Source: Brasilonema sennae CENA114
GTDB taxonomy: Bacteria; Cyanobacteriota; Cyanobacteriia; Cyanobacteriales; Nostocaceae
Length of the DNA: 64,000 nucleotides
NCBI RefSeq assembly: GCF_006968745.1
Contig: NZ_CP030118.1
Span: 310,001 to 374,000 of the forward strand
Direction: 5' to 3'
Below the pieces are notes generated by a model. It ran no database searches. It worked only from the letters and a program-made list of their open reading frames with translations, and had not been told where the DNA came from. Below, one piece after another: positions 9,067 to 18,170 of the stretch. Position 1 is the first letter of the stretch; each line of letters starts with the position of its first letter. A program made the position numbers and the translations under genes.

Positions 9067-9106
9067 AGTTTTCCTCAAGTAATATTAAAAAGTTGAAAAT
9101 TTTGGT

Positions 9107-11062
9107 TTACCAGATATTAGGCTTATCGACTTCTCCGTGAACAAGAGAATCTAGTGCTTCAATAATTAAGTTATCTATGGTCTTAAGAAAGCTATTAGTT
9201 TCTATGGCGTTATTAGCAGCTAAGTTGATTATTTCCTGCTTTAAATCATCAAGGTATCCTGACTTGAGTTTCTGCTTTGCCTGTGTCATAGCTTGTGCCA
9301 TTTGCCCCTGGAAATCTACCTTAAGTTTGTTCGCTAGGAAATCATCTGCTATTAACTGCGTAACATTGCGGGAGTTTGCTCGAAAAGCTGCTTTGTAGGT
9401 TTCTAGTAACTCATTAAGAACCCGTGATGGTAATGGGAGAATACAGGATAGCTTTCTGATGTAAAGAAGTTTTCCTTGTTGACGCACCTCCAATAATCCA
9501 GTTAATTCTGGTCTTGTTTCTTGTGGTTTACGACAGAAGAACAAAATACTGGGGACATCTATTCTTTCCTGTTCGTCAAACATAACTGGTATAAAGCCAA
9601 CCAAATCACAAACTCCCAGTTCTTTAGATTTTTGAGCTAGTACTTCAGCGAGTTTGCTCAAAATAATCTCTGTTGAAACATTGATAGGTTCTCGTTTAGG
9701 ATTACCTAAATCGCCAATACTTAGAAGTGTTCCATCGGCGGTTAGTTGGCTTAAGGTAGCTTTGCTAGCTTCAACGTCATAGCTATTGAGTTGTGCAGTC
9801 AGTAGTCGATAAGAACTGTTTGGAAGAAAGATTTCGTCAAGACGCTCTGAGTCTAAATTCAAAAAGCCAATAGAAAATTTTAGGTTTGAACTGACACTAC
9901 TTAAAGTATCTTTTCTTATTTTGAGGTATCTACGCTCAGTTTCTAGTAATGTATTGATCTGATTACGAAAGTCTTTTTCAACTTTATCTATCCTCTCAAC
10001 CATAACAGGGAAAACTGCTATATCTCGCACAGTGCTACCGATCGCACTTAATGCAGACTGTTGCGCTTCTTCTGCAACCTCCTGAAAAAAGCTAAACTTG
10101 CTGTGTTCTCCTAAATGTTTAATTGCAGCGCGGGACTTTTCATTCGCTTGCTCAACTGCGAGCATCTGTTTGAGTTCTTGGAGTAAGCTTTCAAACTGGT
10201 TATCTAAGAGTTCTTTAGTAGAAGCCAAATCTTCAGGGTGGCTATGCTCTAGCCCGATGAGAGCTTCTAGAAATTCTGAACGAAACTTCTGGGATCTAAA
10301 ACTGAATAGTCGAAGCTGATCGCAAACTGGATCGACTTGCTTTGCTATACGTAGACGATAATATAGAAAGAATTGTTCATACTTAGACTGAATATTCTGT
10401 TCTTCATAAAGAAGTTTTTCGACCTGAAAAGATAAAACTTCTTTCGCTTGACGAAGCTCTTGAAGTGTTTGATATGAGTAGTTTTCTATATCGCTTTGTA
10501 GGGAACGAATTTTGGAGTAGTAGGACTCAAATAAATTGGATGCAGATTCTTGTGAAAGAAAGCGCAAATTTTGGACGAGTTTTTCTTTTGCTTTTCCCAC
10601 GTTCTCAGCTTCAGAACAAAACTTTTGAACATCTACAATCAACCATGAATCTCTAGCTAGAACTTCTGTTGCTTTCACAATACCATCAAAGTTACGCTGA
10701 AATATACTCTCAATAGCTTTATAAAAATCATGATTGTCAATAAGCACTAATACAGTTTTGAAGAAGCTTGACCATTCCGGTTCAACTTCTGCTCTAATTT
10801 TCTTCCTAACTAATTCTTCCGAGAAAGATATCGGTTTGAACGTTAACTGATACCGATTTTCAAAACTTTCTTGAATATGGGTTAAATGTTCAAAAGCCGC
10901 CTGATTATTATAGTCTTGTATTTTTTGTAACGTTTTTTGGATATCTTTGATATAAATTTTACCCAAAGTTTTTTTATACTCGGGTAACAGCGACAGGCTG
11001 ATTTGCTTATAGTATTTGTTAAAGAAAATTTCAAATAGCATATAATCCTTTGTTATCGACAT
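9107..11062 (-). CDS. Unknown 651-aa helical/coiled-coil protein of the Hsp70-HerA cluster
   Basis: I do not recognise a family. The protein is almost wholly helical, with long charged heptad-like stretches at about 130-260 and 300-400 and no clear membrane segment or signal peptide. A more globular middle part (about 430-560, including LVGFIPVMFDEQERIDVPSILFF) suggests an alpha/beta domain followed by a helical end. It lies between the small coiled-coil protein and Hsp70 with gaps under 45 bp. The position next to Hsp70 makes a client, adaptor or nucleotide-exchange role possible, but nothing in the sequence proves it. No strong ribosome binding site precedes the ATG. Confidence 0.75.
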   Translation of the reverse strand: MSITKDYMLFEIFFNKYYKQISLSLLPEYKKTLGKIYIKDIQKTLQKIQDYNNQAAFEHLTHIQESFENRYQLTFKPISFSEELVRKKIRAEVEPEWSSFFKTVLVLIDNHDFYKAIESIFQRNFDGIVKATEVLARDSWLIVDVQKFCSEAENVGKAKEKLVQNLRFLSQESASNLFESYYSKIRSLQSDIENYSYQTLQELRQAKEVLSFQVEKLLYEEQNIQSKYEQFFLYYRLRIAKQVDPVCDQLRLFSFRSQKFRSEFLEALIGLEHSHPEDLASTKELLDNQFESLLQELKQMLAVEQANEKSRAAIKHLGEHSKFSFFQEVAEEAQQSALSAIGSTVRDIAVFPVMVERIDKVEKDFRNQINTLLETERRYLKIRKDTLSSVSSNLKFSIGFLNLDSERLDEIFLPNSSYRLLTAQLNSYDVEASKATLSQLTADGTLLSIGDLGNPKREPINVSTEIILSKLAEVLAQKSKELGVCDLVGFIPVMFDEQERIDVPSILFFCRKPQETRPELTGLLEVRQQGKLLYIRKLSCILPLPSRVLNELLETYKAAFRANSRNVTQLIADDFLANKLKVDFQGQMAQAMTQAKQKLKSGYLDDLKQEIINLAANNAIETNSFLKTIDNLIIEALDSLVHGEVDKPNIW

Positions 11063-11099
11063 TATAGAAAAATATAAATAGTAAATGAATTAGGAAAAA

Positions 11100-12155
11100 T
11101 CAGGATTTTTTAGATTTTTTCTTCTTTCGTCTATCATCTTGCCCATCTCTCTTATCGTCCTCTATTTCCACTAAATCTTGAGCCTCATCACTTAGCTGAT
11201 GAACATCCCTCTGTTTATCGCTAAGTTCCTTAACCTGTTTGGGGAGAGAATCCTCTGGTAAAGGAAAAGACTCTGCTCCTATTGTGCGGTTACTTACTTC
11301 TACGGCATTCATAAAATCATCAACGAATTCGGTAGCAGATATTGAAATATCAGCTGCTTTATCCATCAACTGACTCACCTTTCGGTTAGTGACCACCGTC
11401 ACAAATAGAGAGGTTCCTACTGTAGCTAAAGCTACTATCTTCTCAAAAAAAGAGTAAACAGAATCTTTTATGTCATTAAATTGCTCGGTTAATTTTTCAA
11501 TGTCAACTCCTGCTAGATAAATATTCTGTTTTGCTGGATTTTCATCTTGACTGTTCTCTGTTACAACATCATTGAGATTTTTATTATATTCAGCATCTAA
11601 TGGAGTTGATTCAGTTTTTTTGTCAGTACCACCTAAGTCTTTATTTCTGTAACTATCCTGAGCATTTAGTCTTCTCTTTTTGGATTGATCTAATTGTTGC
11701 CTGAGTTGAGCTTGAGTACCATCTATACTCTGCTCTAATTGAGATAACAAGTTATTTTCTTTATTCTTCTCTTGTTCAGCTTGAGAAATGTGAGAACTAT
11801 CAATCCCAACTGATTCTGATTTTTTTTGGAGATTTTGAAGCTTATTTATATCTGAAACATTACTAGAAGTAGCTTTAGATAAATTATCCTTCGTTTGTTC
11901 GAGTTCATCATAGACTTCCTCTATTTTACCAATTTCTAAGTCATGTTTTGCACTGACAGCTTGTTGAGTTTCCCTAGCAGACTGATTCTGTTCCTGGATA
12001 AGCTCTGTAGTCACTCCACGATCTAAGCTATTGAATGTTTGCTGAGTTTTTTCAGCAAGCTTTGCAAGTTCAATAGCTTTCTGGTTAGCATCTAGCCCTT
12101 TAGTTTCTAGGCTCTTTACTTCTTGAGCAATCTCCTTACGTTTCTTAGAAGTCAT
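11100..12155 (-). CDS. Coiled-coil protein with one membrane-like segment (351 aa)
   Basis: No known family recognised. Residues 1-180 are highly charged and coiled-coil. About 225-260 contains a hydrophobic stretch (IVALATVGTSLFVTVV) that could be a single membrane helix, and the C-terminus is a Lys-rich tail (DDRRKKKKSKKS). Its first 35 residues match the neighbouring 177-aa protein: both read KKEI or RKEI, then AIELAKLAEKT or ALELAKLAEKT, so the pair arose by duplication of that region. AGGAT precedes the ATG. It is 41 bp after its relative and 37 bp before the 651-aa gene. It may anchor a cytosolic assembly to the membrane. Confidence 0.75.
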   Translation of the reverse strand: MTSKKRKEIAQEVKSLETKGLDANQKAIELAKLAEKTQQTFNSLDRGVTTELIQEQNQSARETQQAVSAKHDLEIGKIEEVYDELEQTKDNLSKATSSNVSDINKLQNLQKKSESVGIDSSHISQAEQEKNKENNLLSQLEQSIDGTQAQLRQQLDQSKKRRLNAQDSYRNKDLGGTDKKTESTPLDAEYNKNLNDVVTENSQDENPAKQNIYLAGVDIEKLTEQFNDIKDSVYSFFEKIVALATVGTSLFVTVVTNRKVSQLMDKAADISISATEFVDDFMNAVEVSNRTIGAESFPLPEDSLPKQVKELSDKQRDVHQLSDEAQDLVEIEDDKRDGQDDRRKKKKSKKS

Positions 12156-12196
12156 GATTATATCCTGAGGACAAAAGTATTAGTTGATTAGCGTTT

Positions 12197-12730
12197 TCAA
12201 GAACCTAGAGTGTTTTTTGATTGATAGGTAAATTGAGCACTCTGCCTTTTTTGCTTTGCCTCATTAATATTCTTTTGCATTTCTTGCTGAGACTTCTCTA
12301 TAGCCTGAGATTCAGTGTTCAGAAACTTAATCTCATCTGTTTTAGCTTTCTCAGCTTTCTTAATATTTTCAGCACTTACCCGTGCTTTTTGTGCCTCAGC
12401 CTTAAGATTATTGAGCTTCTGTACATCAGCTTGGTCAGCTTTTACACCTTCGCTGAACTTTTGCTGATTATTTTTCAACTCCGTATCAATTTTCTCAGAT
12501 TGCTTCTCAGCTTCGACATAGCGTGCATCAATTTTTGCTTGAAAAGCAGCAGCAGCCCCCTCCATGCTTGCAGCAGCTTCCGCAGTTGCTTCTCCTTGCA
12601 TTCCCTCCAGCACAGCCTTTGTTTTTTCGGCTAACTTAGCTAACTCCAATGCCTTTTTACTAGCGGTATCACCTTCTTGTTTCTTCTTATCAAGTTCTTG
12701 TTTAATTTCTTTTTTACCTTTAGCAGCCAT
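12197..12730 (-). CDS. Small soluble coiled-coil protein (177 aa), paralogue of its downstream neighbour's N-terminus
   Basis: An all-helical, Lys/Glu/Ala/Gln-rich protein with heptad periodicity along nearly its entire length and no membrane segment. The motif ALELAKLAEKT near residue 27 recurs in the 351-aa protein. AAAGGAAAT upstream is a good ribosome binding site. Family unknown. A structural rod or oligomerisation partner within the HerA/Hsp70 cluster is a reasonable guess, based only on composition and position. Confidence 0.75.
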   Translation of the reverse strand: MAAKGKKEIKQELDKKKQEGDTASKKALELAKLAEKTKAVLEGMQGEATAEAAASMEGAAAAFQAKIDARYVEAEKQSEKIDTELKNNQQKFSEGVKADQADVQKLNNLKAEAQKARVSAENIKKAEKAKTDEIKFLNTESQAIEKSQQEMQKNINEAKQKRQSAQFTYQSKNTLGS

Positions 12731-12790
12731 ATTGATATTTCCTTTGGTTGAGCGAATTTGTCAAACACTTATGCTTATTAAGCGTCTTCC

Positions 12791-15700
12791 TCAAGATGAA
12801 GAATACTTTGCTCTGTAGTTCAAATGAATCCTCTGTTCAATTTCGCTAATTTGATTTGCCATCCTTGCAAGCTCATCGTTCAATTGATTAGCTAACTCAA
12901 GATTTTCCTCAGAATCTAACTGATCGAACCTATGTACCTCACTGTCAAATTCTTCTCGTGCTTCTTGCACTCCTTGATACGCTAACTGAACACTCTCAGT
13001 AGGTTCCACTTTCTCAATCTGAGCAATCACTTCATCAGCTTTTTTAAGATATTGTTCAAAACGCTCTTTTGCATTAACAAAACTCTGTTGAAACTGTAAA
13101 CGGTGATTCAGATAACTTATTCGCTTTCTAACCTCATGTAATCTGCCTTCGCAACGCGATCGCAGTTCGGTGAGCGATCGCTGACAGTGAACCAATTTTT
13201 CCTCAACTTCTTGAACCTCACCATCTGCTTGCAAAGCATCAAAAATTCCCTGCTGTCTAGTCGTATTCCAGAGCCGATCAACTTCGGTTTGTGATGAGAT
13301 GACTAAGTCAGCAATCCCCTGTGCAAACTCCTGCAAGCTGCTAACCAGAAAATTTAGTTTCTCCAAATCTTCTTGCCCAGACAACGGTACATTGAGCAAG
13401 TCATTACCTGCCTTAATAGACTCCGTACTGCTGTGAATTAGCGTTGCCAACTGAAGCTTGACTGACTCGCGCGAGTCAGTAACTTTTTGTTGGTAAAGCG
13501 AAGCCTTCGTTGCGATCGCCTGCTGATAAAACTCCCGATTTTGGATGCACTCCACAAGCTCCTCGTTAGAAGGTGGTTCCTCTATCCCGTAAATCAACTT
13601 GGTGTTTGGCTCCTTAATCCGAACAGGCTTATAAGTTCCTTCCATAAAAAGGTAAGCATCACCAGGGTTGGCGCGTGCAAGTTCCTCTGACTGAGTACTT
13701 GTGAGCAACATAGACTGTTGCAAAATTTCCCGATCATCCCCTGAAACTGTTCGGTGAGCCAGCTTAACGTTTGTGTTTTTGATAACTTCTGGAGACACCG
13801 CACTAGGAAGTTGATCCGCAATAATGATACCCTGCCCTAAAGCCCGCATTTCTGCCAGCATTCGCACAACATATTTAGTTGCTTCTGCTTTCGGGCTGGA
13901 AGCACCTTCCTCGTTATTGGCTTGAGCGTCGGTGCCAACTATATTATGAGCTTCTTCAATCACGACAACATGCTTCAACGAACTTCCGGACTTGCGCGTA
14001 ACTCGTGCATATTGTCGTAATGTGGCTAAAACAAACATCGTCATCAGGTTGGCTTGTTCTTCATTGAGCGAGTCCATTTCCAAGATGACGGGTTGCGATA
14101 ACAAGTTTGCAATATCGGGAGTTGAAGTCCGCGTGTTCAACATACTGCCAACACTACGCCTCAACAAGCCTCCAATCCTAACTTCCAATGCAGTTTTGAT
14201 ATCCCCTGCAACATCTGATGAATACTGCTTTGTCTCCAAAATTGCAGTCACTCCCTCATACAGTTCCTGCATGGTTGGAAATTCACGCCCTCGCTTAATC
14301 CCATACTCAGCCGTGTCTTGAGGCTGCCAACCCATCTGGGCATAGATTTGCTCAATTGCTTCTGCCAACAAAGCGGGCAAAGGACCAAACAAGGGCATTG
14401 CCGCCTTGAAACAAGCTTCTAAGGTGGAGATATGCTCGTCTAAAGTCGTCGTGCCATAGAATGCAAAGGGGTTAAACCTAAAAGGGCAAACCCTTTCATT
14501 TCCCAAGCTATAGACTTTGATGTCCTCCTGCATTTTGGCGATCGCCACTGGAACATTTCGAGCTTGGATATAAGACTGTGTTGTGGAATCGCTATCGCAA
14601 TTGAGCGTCAACTCATCATATCGACAGTTCAGCATTGAGCGATATTCCGTTTTAGCCGGCTCAATCACCAAAAATGGTATACCGTGTTCTGTCCATAACT
14701 GGAACAAAAGATTTAAAACAGCAGTTGTCTTACCGGAACCTGGTACACCACAGATAAAAACATGCTTGTTCAAACTTTTCAGCGGGACTAATGCCTGATT
14801 CTGGGATTTGCCCGATTGCCACCCTAACAGGATAGAATCTTTAGTCTGAGCCGATTTCAAATCCGTCTCCTTGGGGATGCCGCTAAACACCACAACTGGA
14901 TCGGGAACAACGACTCTAAAACAAGCACCCAACTCCTCAACAGTAAACAATCGATGCAGTCGTTTTAACTTGAGCAGTGGGCTGTTTTCAGGATGGATAT
15001 CCCAATATTGCGCCCAAACCGCTTCCGAAAATAACCTGCCCTCTCGAAAAGCTGCGATCGCTTGAGCTAGCTGAATACTTTCTGAACCTATACTTACTTC
15101 TCGGTATAATGGCTTCTCGCTAGACTCAATCCAGAACTCGTTGAGTAACAAGCTAGCACTAAAACGATTTTCAGCAAGAACTCTAATTGAGACTTCGTAC
15201 AGGGGCTGACTCGCAATTGCTTCACGCAAATCTTCAAATTGTCGGAGTGTGCGTTCTGCTACAGGATCTACAGGTTTTTCTCTGACTTTTCCAGAAATTT
15301 CTGAAGTGCTGACTTCGTATGATGTTTGATCTCCAAGCACCCTCAGTAAGTTGTCTAGTGCTGATTGTTCCCCACTACTTAAGGAGGTTGGCTGAAAAAT
15401 GATTTCTGTGATCGCCTTACCCCCGTAAGTTTCTAATTTAGATAGAAAACCCACTCGATCTACTGACTCATGAGGTTCAAAGGGTTGAATCAGGTAGTAG
15501 TGTGATGGACTATTATCTCGCTTGACAGTTGGAAGCAACTTTTCTTCTTGCTTAATTCCAAAACTGATAAATTGAACCCAATCTAAGTCTAAAGAGGATA
15601 GATCGTGGGAGGCTTGAATGCCATAAAAGTCTTTCCAAAAAGAAGCCCCAAAAACTTTCTCTACTTGCGAGAGTGCATCTCCATCTAGTGATTCATCAAA

Positions 15701-15931
15701 AATCAAACGGATAAAAATTTGCAGTTTCCTATCTTGATTGATTTCAGTAGGATCGTAAAAATACACTAAGCTGCATGTGAGGGGATACTGTTTGGCAACG
15801 GTGTAAATAGTGTAGAGAAAATTATCTTGCATCTCAAATAATCGAGAGGCAGGATCATCACCGTAGCGCGCATGGTACTCCGTTTTCTCTAGATCCGGGA
15901 GATGATTAATTTGATAAGTGAGTGTTTGCAT
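12791..15931 (-). CDS. HerA/VirB4-like P-loop ATPase with C-terminal coiled coil
   Basis: A 1046-aa ATPase of the HerA-FtsK superfamily (DUF87-type). Residues 1-340 form an unassigned N-terminal region like that of VirB4/TraC-type pumps. The ATPase core has Walker A GVPGSGKT at 395-402, Walker B VVVIEEAH at 654-661, the sensor-like IIIADQLPS and the arginine-containing KLAHRTVSGDDRE typical of HerA relatives. From about 790 to the end it is coiled coil. Family members act as ring motors moving DNA or protein, often with a nuclease or membrane partner; no nuclease domain is seen here. The next gene upstream encodes a membrane protein with a J-like domain, 82 bp away. Confidence 0.88.
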   Translation of the reverse strand: MQTLTYQINHLPDLEKTEYHARYGDDPASRLFEMQDNFLYTIYTVAKQYPLTCSLVYFYDPTEINQDRKLQIFIRLIFDESLDGDALSQVEKVFGASFWKDFYGIQASHDLSSLDLDWVQFISFGIKQEEKLLPTVKRDNSPSHYYLIQPFEPHESVDRVGFLSKLETYGGKAITEIIFQPTSLSSGEQSALDNLLRVLGDQTSYEVSTSEISGKVREKPVDPVAERTLRQFEDLREAIASQPLYEVSIRVLAENRFSASLLLNEFWIESSEKPLYREVSIGSESIQLAQAIAAFREGRLFSEAVWAQYWDIHPENSPLLKLKRLHRLFTVEELGACFRVVVPDPVVVFSGIPKETDLKSAQTKDSILLGWQSGKSQNQALVPLKSLNKHVFICGVPGSGKTTAVLNLLFQLWTEHGIPFLVIEPAKTEYRSMLNCRYDELTLNCDSDSTTQSYIQARNVPVAIAKMQEDIKVYSLGNERVCPFRFNPFAFYGTTTLDEHISTLEACFKAAMPLFGPLPALLAEAIEQIYAQMGWQPQDTAEYGIKRGREFPTMQELYEGVTAILETKQYSSDVAGDIKTALEVRIGGLLRRSVGSMLNTRTSTPDIANLLSQPVILEMDSLNEEQANLMTMFVLATLRQYARVTRKSGSSLKHVVVIEEAHNIVGTDAQANNEEGASSPKAEATKYVVRMLAEMRALGQGIIIADQLPSAVSPEVIKNTNVKLAHRTVSGDDREILQQSMLLTSTQSEELARANPGDAYLFMEGTYKPVRIKEPNTKLIYGIEEPPSNEELVECIQNREFYQQAIATKASLYQQKVTDSRESVKLQLATLIHSSTESIKAGNDLLNVPLSGQEDLEKLNFLVSSLQEFAQGIADLVISSQTEVDRLWNTTRQQGIFDALQADGEVQEVEEKLVHCQRSLTELRSRCEGRLHEVRKRISYLNHRLQFQQSFVNAKERFEQYLKKADEVIAQIEKVEPTESVQLAYQGVQEAREEFDSEVHRFDQLDSEENLELANQLNDELARMANQISEIEQRIHLNYRAKYSSS

Positions 15932-16013
15932 AGTATCGCTCTTGGAGATTTAACAGAAGAGTATTTTAATCAACTTCAATAATGAATTTAAGAAATACCC
16001 TTCCTCATGCCAC

Positions 16014-17528
16014 TTAATACCAGTGATACTTACCGAAGTTTAGAAAGTCATCCTTGGTGGAACAAGCAACAGTGGTACCAGTGAGCTTATCGTGCAAGAA
16101 CAAAAATGCACCTACAACGGTAGGAGCCAGATCCTTATCTGTGATGAAAAGCAGATCAAACAAAAGCCTGAACGACAAAATAAATAGACCGATCATAATG
16201 CCAATAATCCATCCAGTTGCATCTGCACCATTAGCCTCACCCATCCCGGCAAGAACCGAGAAGAAAAACATTGCGGCTAACACCAAGTAAATCACCATTA
16301 GAGTAATCGGCTTCAGAATCGCTCTAAAAGTCAGTTTGCCTAACGATGGCACAGAGTCTTCTGTATCATTGACAATTTGCATACCCAGAAGACGCTTTGT
16401 TAAATCCTGTCCATTATTTTTGTAGGCAAGGTAAACCCATGAGTAGCCCACAACCAATATGCTTATTAGAATCCCGAAGAAATAAGCTGTAGCATTTGCA
16501 CCAGTATAACCAGTATAACTAGTATAAATAGACGCAATCAACAATCCTGGTAGTGTCAGCATAGAGTCAACAATTAATCCAAATATCCTTTGGTATGAAT
16601 TAACGCCTAAGGCGCGTCGGACATTGATGGACTCTGAATTGAGTAAATCTCGTATATCAGGATCATTTTCAGCTAATTTGTGAGCCTTCTCAAAATCGTC
16701 TTTAATTTCCTTGAGAAGTTTACGGGCTTCTTTCTTTTTACCCTCGTCAGCTAAACTAATGACTTCCGAAATTTTCTCTTCAGCTCTAGCACCGACAACA
16801 ATTGCCATGAAGGATCGAGCAGTCTGATTAGAGGAGTCTTGGCTGAGTACACCTTGTAATATTGCTTCAGCATCACCCCAATTTCCACATTTCGTATGAA
16901 TGTCTGCAAGGGTGAGCTTATAACTCACTTGCTCGGGCGCAATTTGAATGGCTCGATTAAGCTGCGCAACGGCTTGATTCCAGCGCTCAGCTGCTGCTAA
17001 ATATTGACCTGCATCTGCATAATACTCGGCATTTTGAGGGTTGCAACGGATAGCTTGTTCAGAGGCGTAAATAGCATTAGCAAAATCATTCCACCTAAAG
17101 TTAGCATATGCGTATGCTTCCCATGCTTTATCATCATCTGGCGTATAGTTGATTAGACGCTTGCCAGCTTCCACAGCATCCAAATACCGCCCAGCATCAA
17201 TTAACGCCCACAATTCTGGCAGGGTTGGTACTGCCGCTGCAGCTGCCTGTTGCTCAGGAGTTGCAGTTCTGTTCCATTCTGCTAGCTCTTGATCGTAGTT
17301 AGCTTTAGCTTCAGGATCTGTAAGTAGCTTTGTTGCCTTAACGATCTTCTTAAGTAGCTGATCGATTTCTTCTTTCTTCTTTCCAGTAGCGGCATTCACG
17401 CGGGCTTTTGTTCCTGCCATCTTTTTTCGCAACTCAATACGAAGCTTTTCCGTATCCCACTCTGGCTCTAGCCCAAGAATCTGGTAATAATCAATAAAAT
17501 CCGTAACGACTGTTGCAGTAGTTTCCAT
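16014..17528 (-). CDS. Degenerate J-domain/TPR/RDD membrane protein, first gene of the cluster
   Basis: Three parts are visible in 504 aa. Residues 10-85 look like a J domain (YYQILGLEPEW, ending in LLTDPEAKANYDQEL), but the HPD tripeptide needed to stimulate Hsp70 ATPase is absent: the loop reads KKMAGTKARVN. Residues 105-270 are TPR-like repeats (ANFRWNDFANAIYASEQAI, YYADAGQYLAAAERWNQAV). From about 300 an RDD-type membrane domain with four or more helices follows (SMLTLPGLLIASIYTSY, RLLGMQIVNDT). A J-like module and an Hsp70 at opposite ends of one gene run support functional coupling despite the lost HPD. The start ATG lacks a strong ribosome binding site. Confidence 0.82.
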   Translation of the reverse strand: METTATVVTDFIDYYQILGLEPEWDTEKLRIELRKKMAGTKARVNAATGKKKEEIDQLLKKIVKATKLLTDPEAKANYDQELAEWNRTATPEQQAAAAAVPTLPELWALIDAGRYLDAVEAGKRLINYTPDDDKAWEAYAYANFRWNDFANAIYASEQAIRCNPQNAEYYADAGQYLAAAERWNQAVAQLNRAIQIAPEQVSYKLTLADIHTKCGNWGDAEAILQGVLSQDSSNQTARSFMAIVVGARAEEKISEVISLADEGKKKEARKLLKEIKDDFEKAHKLAENDPDIRDLLNSESINVRRALGVNSYQRIFGLIVDSMLTLPGLLIASIYTSYTGYTGANATAYFFGILISILVVGYSWVYLAYKNNGQDLTKRLLGMQIVNDTEDSVPSLGKLTFRAILKPITLMVIYLVLAAMFFFSVLAGMGEANGADATGWIIGIMIGLFILSFRLLFDLLFITDKDLAPTVVGAFLFLHDKLTGTTVACSTKDDFLNFGKYHWY

Positions 17529-18170
17529 ATTAAATCAACAAATATACAATCTAGTGATAAATACATAATTTTTCTTTTATTGAAACATCATTTTTGACAA
17601 CAAAAGTACTATTACGTATATCTACTGGTAACATCAAATATATTTTCTGAGTGTGATAAAAATCACTAACAATCTTCCGGAATTGCTCACAAGCGAGAAA
17701 AATCGTTGACAGAATCTGTACAATTGAGATTGTTTTGATACAATTTTTAATAAAAATATACTTATGGCTTATGAAAGTGATAAGTTTTTGTAGGAATAAG
17801 GATATAGAAACAGGAGAGGAAACTGGTTAGACATTCCCACGCTGTTGATGATCTGTATTTACTTCGTTCTACTAGACTGGCTTTCTAGAAGGGATTCACC
17901 CTCAACTGATACGTAAGGTTGATTCGATCAAGCCGGAGGTAAAACAGCAGATTAGTACCTTACCCATTACTTAACCAGAGCAGTAAGCTAAGGTGTGATT
18001 AGATTTCACTAGCCAAAGTGATTTAGTGAATGAACTCGCGAATACCTCCCCAGAGCAACCCGACTCATAAAATAAAGGAAGCCGTACCCACTTAATCACC
18101 TCACCTCACACCACTCAACTACAATAAAAATAGAATTTGTTGAGATTTGTATAGTTTAGGATAAACTATC
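17529..18170. other. Divergent spacer of 642 bp
   Basis: AT-rich near 17529-17770 and more mixed towards 18170. It must contain the promoter of the six-gene minus-strand cluster and that of the ABC transporter. I see no convincing consensus promoter, no sizeable ORF and no RNA gene. Confidence 0.4.

Noticed and set aside
17700..17745. TTGACA at about 17705 as promoter of the ABC exporter
   Set aside because: No -10 box at proper spacing and more than 450 bp from the start.
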